Assembly: GCF_014837155.1 (NCBI RefSeq)
Contig: NZ_JACYHA010000004.1
Location: forward strand, 62,001 to 126,000
DNA: 64,000 nucleotides
Direction of reading: 5' to 3'
Origin: Litchfieldia stipae
Lineage (GTDB): Bacteria > Bacillota > Bacilli > Bacillales > Bacillaceae_L
The notes under the pieces were generated by a model. That model had not been told where the DNA came from, made no database searches, and saw only the letters and a list, made by a program, of their open reading frames with translations. Position numbers and translations under genes: made by a program. The first letter of the stretch is position 1. Every line of letters starts with the position of its first letter. Positions 26,010 to 35,584 of the stretch are shown one piece after another.

Positions 26010-28082
26010 ATGATGGTTAAAAGCTTATGGAATGCAGAAGAAGCAGCAGGCTTATCTAAGGGGTTAGATGAGTTAGTATATCGTTCAAATTTAATTGGTA
26101 CAGATCGTTCTGTTTGTAACTGGGGTGGCGGAAATACATCAATGAAGACAGTGGAAAAAGATTTCCGTGGTCGCGATATTGAAGTCATGTGGGTTAAAGG
26201 TAGTGGATCAGATTTAGCAACAATGAAAGCGCATAATTTTACTGGTTTGAATCTTGAGGATATTAAACCACTTATCGAACGAGATGAAATGCCAGATGAA
26301 GAAATGGTTGCATATTTAGGTCATTGTATGATCGATAGCAAGCATCCACGTGCATCAATTGAAACTTTACTACATGCTTTCTTACCATTTAAACATGTAG
26401 ACCATACTCATCCTGATGCAATTATTAGCCTTTGCTGTGCTGATAACGGACGCCAAATTGCTGAAGAAATTTACGGAAATCGTTTTGTATGGGTACCTTA
26501 TGTACGACCAGGATTTACGTTATCAAAAATGATTGCTGAAGGTGTTAAAAACAATCCTAACGCAGAACTTGTACTTATGGAAAAGCATGGTCTTGTTGTA
26601 TGGGGTGATACAGCACAAGAAAGCTATGAAAAAACGATTTCAGTCATTAATGAAGCAGAACAATATATTACTAGTAAGATTGATGCTTCTAAAGTATTTG
26701 GTGGTGCAAAATACCAATCACTTTCAGAAGAAGAAGCTAGAAGCATTGCTGCTCAAGTTATGCCTGTTATCCGCGGGGCGGTTAGCGACGAGAAGAAAAT
26801 GCTATTAACATATGATAATGGTGAAGACGTTCTTGAATTTGTAAATAGCTATAATGCTCAAGACCTTTCTCAAGTAGGTGCAGCTTGCCCAGACCACCTA
26901 GTTCATACAAAAATGAAGCCATTATTTATTGACTGGGATCCACAAACAAAGGATGTTGCGGCGTTAATTGCTAGCATCAAAGCTGGTGTTGAAAGCTTCA
27001 AAGAAGAATATAAGAACTACTTTGAACGCAACAAAAATGAAGGCGATCAAATGTTTGAACCAGCTCCAAGAGTTATCTTAATTCCAGGGATTGGAATGAT
27101 TAACTCAGGTAAAAATCTTGTGATGGCAAACGTAAGTGGTGCACTTTATCACCGTGCAATTGCAGTTATGAAAGGTTCTACAACTCTAGGAGAATTCGTA
27201 TCTCTTAATGAAAATGAATCTTATAATATTGAGTACTGGCCACTTGAGCTTTATAAGCTATCACTAGCTCCAGCTGAAGCTGAATTCTCACGTAAGGTTG
27301 CATTTGTAACTGGTGGTGCAGGTGGAATTGGTAGTGCAACATGCCGTCGCTTTGTTTCAGAAGGTGCCCATGTCGTACTAGCTGACTTAAATCTTGAAGG
27401 TGCACAAAAGGTAGCTGCAGAGATTAATGAGCAATATGGTGAAGGTCGTGCAATCGCAGTGAAAATGGACGTAACAAAAGAAGAACAAGTAAAGGCCGCA
27501 TTTGAACTAACAGCTCTAACTTATGGTGGGGTTGATATCATCGTTAATAATGCAGGTCTTGCAACTTCAAGTCCATTTGATGAAACAACATTGGATGAGT
27601 GGAATTTAAATATGAATGTTTTAGGCACAGGATACTTCCTTGTTGCTCGTGAAGCATTCTCTCAAATGAAACAACAAGGAATCGGTGGAAACATGGTATT
27701 TATCGGTTCTAAGAATTCAGTATATGCTGGTAAAAATGCATCTGCATATAGTGCTGCAAAAGCACTTGAAGCTCACCTTGCTAGATGTATTGCAGCTGAA
27801 GGTGGAGAATTCGGAATTCGTGTAAATTCAGTTTTACCTGATGCGGTATTACAAGGTTCTGCCATTTGGGGTTCAAGATGGCGCGAAGAGCGTGCGGCTG
27901 CTTATGGAATTGATCCAGATCAATTAGAAGATCACTACCGCAAACGTACGACATTATTAGTGAATATCTATCCGAGTGATATTGCTGAATCCATTGCATT
28001 CTTTGCTTCATCTAAAGCAGACAAGACAACAGGATGTATGTTAACAGTAGACGGCGGGGTCCCAGCAGCATTTACTAGATAA
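26010..28082 (+). CDS. rhaEW: Bifunctional rhamnulose-1-phosphate aldolase / L-lactaldehyde dehydrogenase
   Basis: 690-residue fusion (B. subtilis YuxG type). Residues about 1-420 form a class II aldolase domain, with the zinc histidines in DHTHPDAI and a catalytic region around EKHGLVVWG. Residues about 430-690 form an SDR: GGAGGIGSATCRR cofactor loop (about 433), NNAGLATS and YSAAKALEAH (Tyr/Lys about 579). The aldolase half splits L-rhamnulose-1-P to DHAP and L-lactaldehyde; the SDR half oxidises lactaldehyde to L-lactate. Standing directly after lutABC, the product has an immediate route to pyruvate. RBS GGGGGAATA. Own promoter. Confidence 0.93.
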   Translation: MMVKSLWNAEEAAGLSKGLDELVYRSNLIGTDRSVCNWGGGNTSMKTVEKDFRGRDIEVMWVKGSGSDLATMKAHNFTGLNLEDIKPLIERDEMPDEEMVAYLGHCMIDSKHPRASIETLLHAFLPFKHVDHTHPDAIISLCCADNGRQIAEEIYGNRFVWVPYVRPGFTLSKMIAEGVKNNPNAELVLMEKHGLVVWGDTAQESYEKTISVINEAEQYITSKIDASKVFGGAKYQSLSEEEARSIAAQVMPVIRGAVSDEKKMLLTYDNGEDVLEFVNSYNAQDLSQVGAACPDHLVHTKMKPLFIDWDPQTKDVAALIASIKAGVESFKEEYKNYFERNKNEGDQMFEPAPRVILIPGIGMINSGKNLVMANVSGALYHRAIAVMKGSTTLGEFVSLNENESYNIEYWPLELYKLSLAPAEAEFSRKVAFVTGGAGGIGSATCRRFVSEGAHVVLADLNLEGAQKVAAEINEQYGEGRAIAVKMDVTKEEQVKAAFELTALTYGGVDIIVNNAGLATSSPFDETTLDEWNLNMNVLGTGYFLVAREAFSQMKQQGIGGNMVFIGSKNSVYAGKNASAYSAAKALEAHLARCIAAEGGEFGIRVNSVLPDAVLQGSAIWGSRWREERAAAYGIDPDQLEDHYRKRTTLLVNIYPSDIAESIAFFASSKADKTTGCMLTVDGGVPAAFTR

Positions 28083-28112
28083 TAGATAATATGATATAGT
28101 ATTTTTAAGAAC

Positions 28113-28139
28113 GTGAGGTGGGTAGATTGCTCACCTCAC
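28113..28139 (+). terminator. Small hairpin between rhaEW and rhaR
   Basis: GTGAGGTG (28113-28120) pairs with CACCTCAC (28132-28139). Only a weak T-rich tail follows, so it may act as an attenuator or processing site rather than a full terminator. Confidence 0.45.
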
Positions 28140-28178
28140 AATTGTTTCGGAAGAACGATTGATATAGGGGTGTCCAAT

Positions 28179-28940
28179 GTGCTTGTAGCGGAACGTCATC
28201 AAAAAATACTAGAATTAGTCAATGAAAAATTAAGTGTTCGAGTGTCTGAGTTAAGCCAGTTATTTGGTGTGACTGAGGAAACTATTCGAAGAGATCTTGA
28301 GAAATTAGAAAAAGAAAACCAATTGCAACGAAGTCATGGTGGAGCAGTTAGTATAAAAAAAGAAGAGGCTGAGATCCCTTATCTAGAAAGAGAGATCATG
28401 AACGCAGCTGAAAAAAGAAGAATTGCATTGGAAGCGGTTAGATTAATTTATCCAGGTGATCAAATTGTTTTAGATGCAAGTACTACGGCTTGGTACATGG
28501 CAAAGGAATTACCAGATATGCCATTATCCGTTATTACTAACTCGATTAAAGTAGCGTTAGAATTAAGCAAAAAAGAACAAATTAAAGTGATTTCAACAGG
28601 TGGAATGCTGTTACCTGAATCCCTCTCATATGTAGGTCCTCTTGCAGAGAGATCTCTACAAATGTACCATGTAAATAAGGCGTTTATTTCATGTAAAGGT
28701 GTCCATTTAGATGCTGGATTAAGTGATTCAAATGAATGGCAAGCATTGCTTAAGCAGCAAATGATGAACATAGCAGATGAAACAATCCTAATGGTGGATT
28801 CAACAAAATTTGGAATCCGTACATTTGTTCAAGTTACTGGATTAGACCGAGTTGATCAAATTCTAACGGACAAAAGTATTGCTCCAGATTTCATAGAGGT
28901 ATTGAAAGAAAAGAATATTAAACTAAAATTAGTCGATTAA
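28179..28940 (+). CDS. rhaR: DeoR-family regulator of rhamnose genes
   Basis: 253 residues. DeoR N terminus: ERHQKILELVNEKLSVRV, helix-turn-helix SELSQLFGVTEETIRRDLE, then the conserved RSHGGAV. The C-terminal DeoRC sensor has DASTTAWYMAKEL and SCKGVHLDAGLSD. The start is GTG at 28179 with AGGGGTG upstream; the longer open frame upstream passes through the hairpin and has no family similarity. In B. subtilis the corresponding gene follows rhaEW and represses the rhamnose operon, with rhamnulose-1-P as expected effector. That role is transferred by context. Confidence 0.85.
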   Translation: MLVAERHQKILELVNEKLSVRVSELSQLFGVTEETIRRDLEKLEKENQLQRSHGGAVSIKKEEAEIPYLEREIMNAAEKRRIALEAVRLIYPGDQIVLDASTTAWYMAKELPDMPLSVITNSIKVALELSKKEQIKVISTGGMLLPESLSYVGPLAERSLQMYHVNKAFISCKGVHLDAGLSDSNEWQALLKQQMMNIADETILMVDSTKFGIRTFVQVTGLDRVDQILTDKSIAPDFIEVLKEKNIKLKLVD

Positions 28941-28945
28941 AACTC

Positions 28946-28996
28946 ACAAACGCGTTAGAGATCTTAAATATCATTTAAGACCTCTAACGCGTTTGT
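28946..28996 (+). terminator. Long hairpin after rhaR
   Basis: Nearly perfect 24-bp stem: outer arms ACAAACGCGTTAGAG / CTCTAACGCGTTTGT and inner TCTTAAAT / ATTTAAGA with an ATC loop. A short T-rich stretch follows, so termination is likely but not certain. Confidence 0.75.
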
Positions 28997-29063
28997 CATT
29001 TCATGATAAAATACGATAAAATGAACTGAGTGTTGTGTGAAAGCTAGAGGTGAAAAGCAAAGA

Positions 29064-30026
29064 ATGCCAGATTTATTAGAAGAATTAATGGAAATCACTG
29101 ATGAAGAGCAAGCATTATTAGAACAGAACAAAGAAGTATTACGAGATATTTATACGAGCCAAGCTAATTTCATCATTGAGAGCGAGAAATTTCTTAGTAA
29201 AGAAAAAATGATTATGGTTAGAAAGCATACGCGCTTTATTGATTTTCCAAAACATAAGCATAATTACATTGAAATTAATTATGTGTATAATGGATCACTC
29301 ACCCAAAAAGTAGGAAATGAAACAATCACCCTAAAGAAAGGGGAGCTTTTGTTTCTGAACCAGCATATTGAGCATGAAATCTCTGCATGTGCAAAAGAGG
29401 ACATTATTTTAAATTTTATCATTCAACCTCAATTCTTTGAATTTATCTTCTCCTATCTGTCATCTAACAATATTATTAGTGATTTTTTAATCAATAGTAT
29501 CTATAACAATACCCAAAGTGGCCAATTCCTGTATTTTGCCGTAGCGGAAGTAGAAGAAATCCAAGAGTTACTCGAGAAAATCATTGTTGAAATTATGAAG
29601 CCCTCTTTTTTGTCGGATTCAACAAGTAAGTTATACATGGGCTTATTATTATTAAATTTAATTAAGCATTCTGATAAAATAGCTCAGACAAAGGAAGAAT
29701 TATCTCAACCATATATTCTTGTGGAATCATTAAAATATATAGAAGAACGTTATCCAACAGCCTCATTATTCGAATTAGCTGAGATGCTACATCAGCCTCA
29801 TTATTCATTGAGTAAGTACATAAAGAAAGCAACCAAGTTTACCTTTAAAGAGCTATTGCAGGAAAAGAGACTAAGCAAGGCGAAGGAACTTTTAGAAAGC
29901 ACTAAACTCTCAGTAACCTCCATTGCAGAACAAGTCGGTTATGATAATATCAGTTATTTCTACCGAATTTTTAAAAATAAATATGGATATACCCCTAAAA
30001 AATATAGAGAACATCTGTCAAATTAA
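29064..30026 (+). CDS. AraC-family transcriptional regulator with cupin sensor
   Basis: 320 residues. The N-terminal sugar-sensing cupin is typical of AraC regulators (DFPKHKHNYIEINYVYNGSL, then LKKGELLFLNQHIEHEI). The C-terminal AraC DNA-binding domain carries FELAEMLHQPHYSLSKYIKK and SIAEQVGYDNISYFYRIFK, then GYTPKKYRE. AGAGGTG lies 11 nt before the ATG; a GTG nine codons upstream is an alternative start. Its place between rhaR and rhaB suggests a rhamnose-responsive activator, additional to the DeoR regulator; B. subtilis lacks such a gene in this operon. It has its own terminator. Confidence 0.85.
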   Translation: MPDLLEELMEITDEEQALLEQNKEVLRDIYTSQANFIIESEKFLSKEKMIMVRKHTRFIDFPKHKHNYIEINYVYNGSLTQKVGNETITLKKGELLFLNQHIEHEISACAKEDIILNFIIQPQFFEFIFSYLSSNNIISDFLINSIYNNTQSGQFLYFAVAEVEEIQELLEKIIVEIMKPSFLSDSTSKLYMGLLLLNLIKHSDKIAQTKEELSQPYILVESLKYIEERYPTASLFELAEMLHQPHYSLSKYIKKATKFTFKELLQEKRLSKAKELLESTKLSVTSIAEQVGYDNISYFYRIFKNKYGYTPKKYREHLSN

Positions 30027-30046
30027 AAGGGACAGATGTTTTTTTC
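30011..30046 (+). terminator. Intrinsic terminator of the AraC gene
   Basis: ACATCTGTC (30011-30019) pairs with GACAGATGT (30031-30039), followed by seven T. The stop codon lies in the loop. Confidence 0.9.
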
Positions 30047-30189
30047 TGTTTTCCAAAAGCTTGTTTTTGTATAAAAAAATTGTAATAAATTTTCTAGCAG
30101 ACGAAATACATGGAGGCTCACCGCTCACCCCGCAGGACGCGGAGTGTATTCAGGCTGCGACTTTAAAAGCAACATTTTATACAAAAGCT
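30046..30189 (+). repeat. Divergent copy of the MITE-like family
   Basis: From CTGTTTTCCAAAAGC to GCAACATTTTATAC with ACAAAAGC, including TTTCTAGCAGAC and GGACGCGGAGTGTATTCAGG of the full copies. The ends and the core have drifted, so this is an old insertion. Confidence 0.7.
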
Positions 30190-30292
30190 TTATTTTGTAT
30201 TTCACTACTAGTGCAAATAAGGACACTAAATAAAATAATTAACGACATTATAAAGTCATGATAAATCATTTATGATTGTAGTATAGCAGTAT

Positions 30293-30308
30293 AGCAAACG
30301 CTTTCACT
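30293..30308 (+). promoter_or_regulatory. cre (CcpA) site at rhaB
   Basis: AGCAAACGCTTTCACT matches the cre consensus closely and lies 15-30 bp before the rhaB ATG. Confidence 0.75.
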
Positions 30309-30322
30309 AAGAGGTGATAATA

Positions 30323-31741
30323 ATGACAAAATACAGTTTAGCCGTTGATATTGGTGCATCAAGTGGACGATTAATTCTTGGTTTCATAGAAGAAGGAAAG
30401 CTTAAGCTTGAGGAAATACACCGATTCGAAAATCAAATTGTACTAAAAGGACAACATTATTGTTGGGAAATAGACAAATTATTTGCTGAAATAAAAATCG
30501 GAATCAATAAATGCAGAGAAAAGGGAATTACACCAGATAGTATCGGCATTGATACATGGGCCGTCGATTTTGTTTTACTAGATGAAAATGATGAGCTACT
30601 AACAGATGCCGTTGCTTATCGTGATGCTAGAACAGATGGAATGATGGAGGAAGTGTTCAACACAATTTCTAAAGAACGTTTGTATTTAGAAACGGGAATT
30701 CAGTTCCAGAAGTTCAATACCATCTATCAATTATATTCTATGAAACTCTCACAACCTGAAGTGTTAGATAAAGCAAAATCATTTCTAATGATTCCAGAGT
30801 ATTTTAACTATCTATTAACTGGTAAAAAAGCAAACGAATACACAAATGCGACATCAACTCAATTGGTCAATGCCTTTACGAAGAAATGGGATATGGAGCT
30901 ATTAGATACTCTAGGAATCAATAACGAAATGTTCCACGACATCAAGATGCCAAAGACAATTTTAGGTGATTTAACAGAGGAATTAGAAGCAGAGTTTGGT
31001 TTCAATATGAAGGTCATCTTACCTGCTACTCATGACACAGGATCTGCTGTTATTGCCGTACCAGAATTAAATGACACAATCTACATCAGTTCAGGTACAT
31101 GGTCATTGATTGGTGTGGAGAATCATTTCCCAATCTGTATTACAAAGGCGTTAGATTACAACTTTACAAATGAAGGTGGCATCGATTACCGCTATCGTTT
31201 CTTGAAAAACATCATGGGTCTTTGGATGATTCAAGAAGTGAAGCGTAATTACAATGATGAATATTCATTTGCAAAGCTTGTTGAATTAGCAAGACAGGCT
31301 AGTGACTTTACATCAACAGTAAATGTAGATGAAGATCGCTTCTTAAAGCCAGACAATATGATTGAAGAGATAAGAAAGTATTGTCAGGAGACAAGCCAAC
31401 CAGTTCCAAATACTCCGGGTGAAGTTGCTAAATGTGTGTTTGATAGTTTAGCAGTTAGTTACCAGCAAGCAATTGGTGAAATTGAGGAAATTTATGAAAA
31501 AGAGTTTCCGAAGATTAATGTCATCGGTGGTGGCTGTCAAAATGAAATGCTGAATCAACTTATAGCTGATGTGACAAAGAAGGAAGTCTATGCTGGCCCA
31601 GTAGAAGCGACGGCTATCGGTAACCTAGTTGCACAGCTGATGGCACTAGATGAAATAAGTGACATTAATGAAGCTAGAACCATCATCAAAGATTCATTTG
31701 AAGTGAAAAAGTACACACATAAAGAAGCATTTGTAAATTAA
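30323..31741 (+). CDS. rhaB: L-rhamnulokinase
   Basis: 472-residue FGGY kinase: [14 protein letters not shown] (the Ala-Ser-Ser-Gly-Arg form of the loop is characteristic of rhamnulokinases), [33 protein letters not shown] and the ATP-site [14 protein letters not shown]. It phosphorylates L-rhamnulose to rhamnulose-1-P. The ATG at 30323 is preceded by AGAGGTG; an in-frame GTG three codons upstream lies inside that RBS. Followed by rhaA after 20 bp. Confidence 0.94.
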   Translation: MTKYSLAVDIGASSGRLILGFIEEGKLKLEEIHRFENQIVLKGQHYCWEIDKLFAEIKIGINKCREKGITPDSIGIDTWAVDFVLLDENDELLTDAVAYRDARTDGMMEEVFNTISKERLYLETGIQFQKFNTIYQLYSMKLSQPEVLDKAKSFLMIPEYFNYLLTGKKANEYTNATSTQLVNAFTKKWDMELLDTLGINNEMFHDIKMPKTILGDLTEELEAEFGFNMKVILPATHDTGSAVIAVPELNDTIYISSGTWSLIGVENHFPICITKALDYNFTNEGGIDYRYRFLKNIMGLWMIQEVKRNYNDEYSFAKLVELARQASDFTSTVNVDEDRFLKPDNMIEEIRKYCQETSQPVPNTPGEVAKCVFDSLAVSYQQAIGEIEEIYEKEFPKINVIGGGCQNEMLNQLIADVTKKEVYAGPVEATAIGNLVAQLMALDEISDINEARTIIKDSFEVKKYTHKEAFVN

Positions 31742-31761
31742 TATATTGGAGGAAGTTAATC

Positions 31762-33015
31762 ATGACTGTTAAAGAAAATTACGAATTAGCAAAAAAGCAA
31801 TATGAAAAATGGGGAATCAATGTTGATTCTGTATTAGATCAATTAAAAAATGTTCCGATTTCTATTCATTGCTGGCAAGGTGATGATGTAGCTGGTTTTG
31901 AAGTAAACCAAAGTGAATTATCCGGTGGAATTGATGTAACAGGAAACTATCCTGGGAAAGCAACAACACCAGAAGAGCTTCGTCAAGATTTAGAAAAGGC
32001 ACTTTCACTTATTCCTGGGAAGCACCGTGTTAATTTACATGCTATCTATGCTGAAACTAACGGAGAAGTTGTAGAACGTGATCAACTAGATCCTAAGCAT
32101 TTCGAAAACTGGGTGAACTGGGCAAAGGAACAAGGCCTAGGATTAGACTTCAACCCAACGCTATTTTCACATGAAAAAGCAGCAGATGGACTTACTCTAT
32201 CACATCCAAATGAAGAAATCAGAGAGTTCTGGATTAGACATTGTATTGCAAGCCGTAGGATTGCTGAATACTTCGGAAAAGAGCTTGGTACAACATGTTT
32301 AACAAATGTTTGGATTCCAGATGGATATAAGGATATCCCAAGTGATCGATTAACTCCTAGAAAGAGATTAAAAGAATCATTAGATCGTATTTTTGCAGTA
32401 GAAATTGATGAAAAATACAATGTAGATGCTGTAGAGAGCAAATTATTCGGTATTGGTTCAGAATCATATGTTGTAGGATCTCATGAATTCTACCTTGGAT
32501 ATGCATTAAAGAATAATAAATTATGCTTACTAGATACAGGGCATTACCACCCAACTGAAATGGTATCAAATAAGATTTCATCAATGCTACTATACAGTGA
32601 CAAAGTGGCACTTCACGTATCTCGTCCAGTTCGTTGGGATAGTGATCATGTTGTCATCTTAGATGATGAGCTTAAAGAAATCGCATTAGAAATTGTTCGA
32701 AATGATGCACTTGATAAAGTAATGATTGGTTTAGATTTCTTTGATGCAAGTATTAACCGTATCGCAGCTTGGACCATTGGAACAAGAAACATGATTAAGT
32801 CATTATTAGCTGCAATGCTTGTACCAAATGATCACTTAAAGCAATTACAAGAAGAAGGCAATTTCACTGAAAGACTAGCACTAATGGAAGAATTTAAAAC
32901 ATATCCATTTGGAGCAATCTGGGATTACTACTGTGATCAAATGGGTGTACCTGTAAAAGAATCATGGCTTGAAGAAGTAAAGAGCTATGAAAAAGAAGTA
33001 TTATCTAAACGATAA
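31762..33015 (+). CDS. rhaA: L-rhamnose isomerase
   Basis: 417 residues, the normal length. Interconverts L-rhamnose and L-rhamnulose in the cytoplasm. Conserved blocks are [14 protein letters not shown] (substrate site), [45 protein letters not shown] and the metal-ligand region [12 protein letters not shown] with [24 protein letters not shown]. Co-transcribed with rhaB and closed by a terminator. No rhamnose mutarotase (rhaM) follows, unlike B. subtilis. Confidence 0.95.
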   Translation: MTVKENYELAKKQYEKWGINVDSVLDQLKNVPISIHCWQGDDVAGFEVNQSELSGGIDVTGNYPGKATTPEELRQDLEKALSLIPGKHRVNLHAIYAETNGEVVERDQLDPKHFENWVNWAKEQGLGLDFNPTLFSHEKAADGLTLSHPNEEIREFWIRHCIASRRIAEYFGKELGTTCLTNVWIPDGYKDIPSDRLTPRKRLKESLDRIFAVEIDEKYNVDAVESKLFGIGSESYVVGSHEFYLGYALKNNKLCLLDTGHYHPTEMVSNKISSMLLYSDKVALHVSRPVRWDSDHVVILDDELKEIALEIVRNDALDKVMIGLDFFDASINRIAAWTIGTRNMIKSLLAAMLVPNDHLKQLQEEGNFTERLALMEEFKTYPFGAIWDYYCDQMGVPVKESWLEEVKSYEKEVLSKR

Positions 33016-33024
33016 TCAAAAATA

Positions 33025-33054
33025 AAAAACTAGATCAGTAGATCTAGTTTTTTT
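33025..33054 (+). terminator. Intrinsic terminator of rhaBA
   Basis: AAAAACTAGATC, loop AGTA, GATCTAGTTTTT with continuing T-run. Confidence 0.92.
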
Positions 33055-33129
33055 ATTTGGCTTTATTTTTAATTGTGTCTAAAATTAGAACTAAACAAAA
33101 ATAAAACAAATAATATATCTGTGTTTATG

Positions 33130-33158
33130 TTGACTATTCTTTGTTTTGTTTGTAATAT
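33130..33158 (+). promoter_or_regulatory. rhaD promoter with CAAACAAA-type operator in the spacer
   Basis: TTGACT (33130-33135), a 17-nt spacer and TAATAT (33153-33158). The spacer TTTGTTTTGTTTG is the complement of CAAACAAAACAAA, the motif repeated at the rhaEW promoter. Upstream, AAACAAAAATAAAACAAA (33094-33111) may be a second half. Confidence 0.6.
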
Positions 33159-33271
33159 ATAAATATAGAAAGATTAAAGATTTAAATACAGCCTATATAT
33201 AGATAAAAGATATTCCATAAACACTTAATGTGAGATGTAGAGCAATGAACTCAGGAAAGGGAGAGATTAAA

Positions 33272-34117
33272 ATGATTAATGAAAAGGATCTATTAAATGT
33301 ATCAGTTACTTCAGCACCATTCGTTCAAGAAATGATGAGTGCCACTTATAATATGTGGAGACTTGGTTGGGATGAGCGTAATGGTGGGAACATTAGCTAC
33401 TTACTAACAGAAGAAGAAGTAGCGCCATATTTAGATGTAAATCAAGCTGTTCGTACAGCTATCCTTGATTTCCCAGTTCCAGAATTAGCTAATCGTTACT
33501 TTATCGTAACTGGTTCAGGTAAATACTTCAAAAATGTAAAAGACAACCCAGAAGACTGCCTTGGTATTATTCGTGTAGATGGAACAGGAAATTCAATTAC
33601 GCTTCTATGGGGACTTGAAAATGATGGAAAACCAACAAGTGAACTACCATCACATTTCATGAGCCATATTGCTCGTTTAAAAGTCGATAAAGACCATCGT
33701 ATCATTATGCATAACCATGCTTCAAATCTTCTTGGAATGACGTTCACTCATGAACTAGACGAGAAGAGCTTCACAAAAACACTTTGGCAAATGTGTACAG
33801 AATGTATTGTTGTATTCCCTGATGGAATTGGAATCTTACCTTGGATGGTACCAGGAACAGATGAGATTGGACAACGTACAGCTGAAAAAATGATAGACCA
33901 CCGTCTAGTGATTTGGCCATTCCATGGTATCTTCGGTGCAGGTACTACAATGGATGAAACCTTTGGTTTAATTGAAACAGCAGAGAAGGCAGCGCAAATT
34001 TATACAATCATAAATTCTCATCAAGGTGGAGTGAAGCAAGTTATTACAGATCAAAACCTAGCTGATTTAGCCAAAGCCTTTGGTGTTACTCCAATTGAAG
34101 GAGTACTTTCTATATAA
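33272..34117 (+). CDS. rhaD: Rhamnulose-1-phosphate aldolase (single-domain, class II)
   Basis: 281-residue zinc aldolase: [19 protein letters not shown] (substrate Asn/Gly loop), [11 protein letters not shown], metal histidines in [14 protein letters not shown] and [10 protein letters not shown], a catalytic-Glu region and [10 protein letters not shown]. It splits rhamnulose-1-P to DHAP and L-lactaldehyde. I start at 33272, with GGGAGAG upstream, rather than at an in-frame Met 14 codons earlier. The cell thus has a second aldolase beside the fused RhaEW, here paired with a lactaldehyde reductase gene rather than a dehydrogenase. Confidence 0.93.
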   Translation: MINEKDLLNVSVTSAPFVQEMMSATYNMWRLGWDERNGGNISYLLTEEEVAPYLDVNQAVRTAILDFPVPELANRYFIVTGSGKYFKNVKDNPEDCLGIIRVDGTGNSITLLWGLENDGKPTSELPSHFMSHIARLKVDKDHRIIMHNHASNLLGMTFTHELDEKSFTKTLWQMCTECIVVFPDGIGILPWMVPGTDEIGQRTAEKMIDHRLVIWPFHGIFGAGTTMDETFGLIETAEKAAQIYTIINSHQGGVKQVITDQNLADLAKAFGVTPIEGVLSI

Positions 34118-34129
34118 GTACATCAAAGA

Positions 34130-34156
34130 AAGAGAGACAATTTCCATGTCTCTCTT
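34130..34156 (+). terminator. Weak hairpin between rhaD and fucO
   Basis: AAGAGAGAC (34130-34138) pairs with GTCTCTCTT (34148-34156). No T-run follows, so it is probably a stability or partial-termination element. Confidence 0.45.
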
Positions 34157-34213
34157 GATTAAATGACATTTATGTGAAATATTGAACAAACTTTAACGGA
34201 GGAGAGAGGAAAA

Positions 34214-35362
34214 ATGGGAAGAGTATTTTATGTACCAAGCACAAATTTAATGGGAAGAGGCTGCCTGAGTGAGGTAGGACCATTTATTCAAGAATTAGGC
34301 TTTAAAAAGGCGTTTGTAGTAACTGACAAGTTTCTAAATAAAAGTGGAATTGTAGGTAAGGTGTTGGCGGTGCTTGACAGTGTGGGAGTGAACTATCAAG
34401 TATATGATGAAGTGAAACCTAATCCAACTACGACTAATGTTCATGATGGAGTAGATATGTTTAAAGATAGCGGATGCGACTTTATCGTTTCTGTTGGTGG
34501 AGGTTCCCCACAAGACGCAGCAAAAGGAATCGGGCTAGTATTAACAAATGGTGGTCATGTAAGAGAATATGAAGGTGTCGGAAAAACAAAGAAAAAGTCT
34601 GTACCTATCGTTGCAATGAATACTACTGCTGGCACTTCAGCTGAATATACAATTAACTATGTCATTACAGATGAAGAGCGCCAAGTGAAAATGGTCATGG
34701 TTGATAAAAATAGCTTAGTGACCATATCAGTGAATGATCCTGAATTGATGTTAGATAAACCAGCAGACTTAACAGCAGCAACAGGAATGGATGCTTTAAC
34801 ACATGCGATTGAAGCGATTGTTACACCTGGTGCATTTCCTGTTACAGATGCTACAGCACTTGCGGCAGTAGAAACCGTATTTAATTATCTACCAAGAGCA
34901 GTCAAGGACGGACATGATATAGAGGCTCGTGAACAAATGGTCTATGTGATGTTCTTAGCTGGAATTGCTTTTAATAATGCGGGCTTAGGTTTTGTTCATG
35001 CAATGGCACATCAGCTTGGTGGAGTGTATGATCTACCACATGGTGTATGTAATGCAATGTTATTACCAATTGTTGAACGTGAGAATGCAAAGCGTGATCC
35101 GAAGAAATTTAGAGCAATAGCTAAAGCAGCTGGACTAGAAGTAGCAGGGAAAACAGATGAGCAATGTGCTGAAGAAGTCATTGAAGCAATCAAAGCATTA
35201 TCAAAAGAAGTGGGAATCCCGAGCAAGCTGTCTGAATTAGGTGTAACAGACGTTGATCTTGATAAGCTAGCTGATAACTCTTTAAAAGATGCATGTGCAC
35301 CAGGTAATCCATTTATACCGACAAAAGAAGAAGTAATTCAGATGTTTAAAGAGATTTTATAA
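34214..35362 (+). CDS. fucO: Lactaldehyde reductase / 1,2-propanediol oxidoreductase (Fe-ADH)
   Basis: 382-residue iron-dependent alcohol dehydrogenase, same length as E. coli FucO. Cofactor site SVGGGSPQDAAKGIG; metal-binding GMDALTHAIEAIV and HAMAHQLGGVYDLPHG supply the Asp and His ligands; TTAGTSAEYT is the substrate-proximal loop. Expected to reduce L-lactaldehyde to L-1,2-propanediol with NADH, disposing of reducing power when oxygen is short. RBS GGAGGAGAGAGG. Downstream of rhaD, likely in one unit. Confidence 0.85.
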   Translation: MGRVFYVPSTNLMGRGCLSEVGPFIQELGFKKAFVVTDKFLNKSGIVGKVLAVLDSVGVNYQVYDEVKPNPTTTNVHDGVDMFKDSGCDFIVSVGGGSPQDAAKGIGLVLTNGGHVREYEGVGKTKKKSVPIVAMNTTAGTSAEYTINYVITDEERQVKMVMVDKNSLVTISVNDPELMLDKPADLTAATGMDALTHAIEAIVTPGAFPVTDATALAAVETVFNYLPRAVKDGHDIEAREQMVYVMFLAGIAFNNAGLGFVHAMAHQLGGVYDLPHGVCNAMLLPIVERENAKRDPKKFRAIAKAAGLEVAGKTDEQCAEEVIEAIKALSKEVGIPSKLSELGVTDVDLDKLADNSLKDACAPGNPFIPTKEEVIQMFKEIL

Positions 35363-35370
35363 GCTAACAG

Positions 35371-35418
35371 AAGAACTAATCAAGGAGAGATGAAATCCTC
35401 TTTGATTGGTTCTTTAAT
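35371..35418 (+). terminator. Intrinsic terminator after fucO
   Basis: AAGAACTAATCAAGGA pairs with TCTTTGATTGGTTCTT over about 14 bp with minor mismatches, followed by TTAATTT. Confidence 0.8.
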
Positions 35419-35525
35419 TTGTAGGAAAATATCTATTATGGACAAGTTGTTAGAAAAGTCCTATTTTTTTGAATCATTATTGACAACGCTTACTAAAACC
35501 TATTAAACTAAAGTTAAGGTAAAAA

Positions 35526-35551
35526 TGGAACTATGTTCCATATAGCGGAAC
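35526..35551 (+). promoter_or_regulatory. IclR-type operator
   Basis: Two overlapping palindromes: TGGAACTATGTTCCA (35526-35540) and GTTCC-N7-GGAAC (35535-35551). The second has the form of IclR-family operators. It lies 34 bp before the IclR gene, fitting autoregulation. Confidence 0.6.
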
Positions 35552-35584
35552 GATAAAACAATTGAATACTTAAGGTGGTAACCT

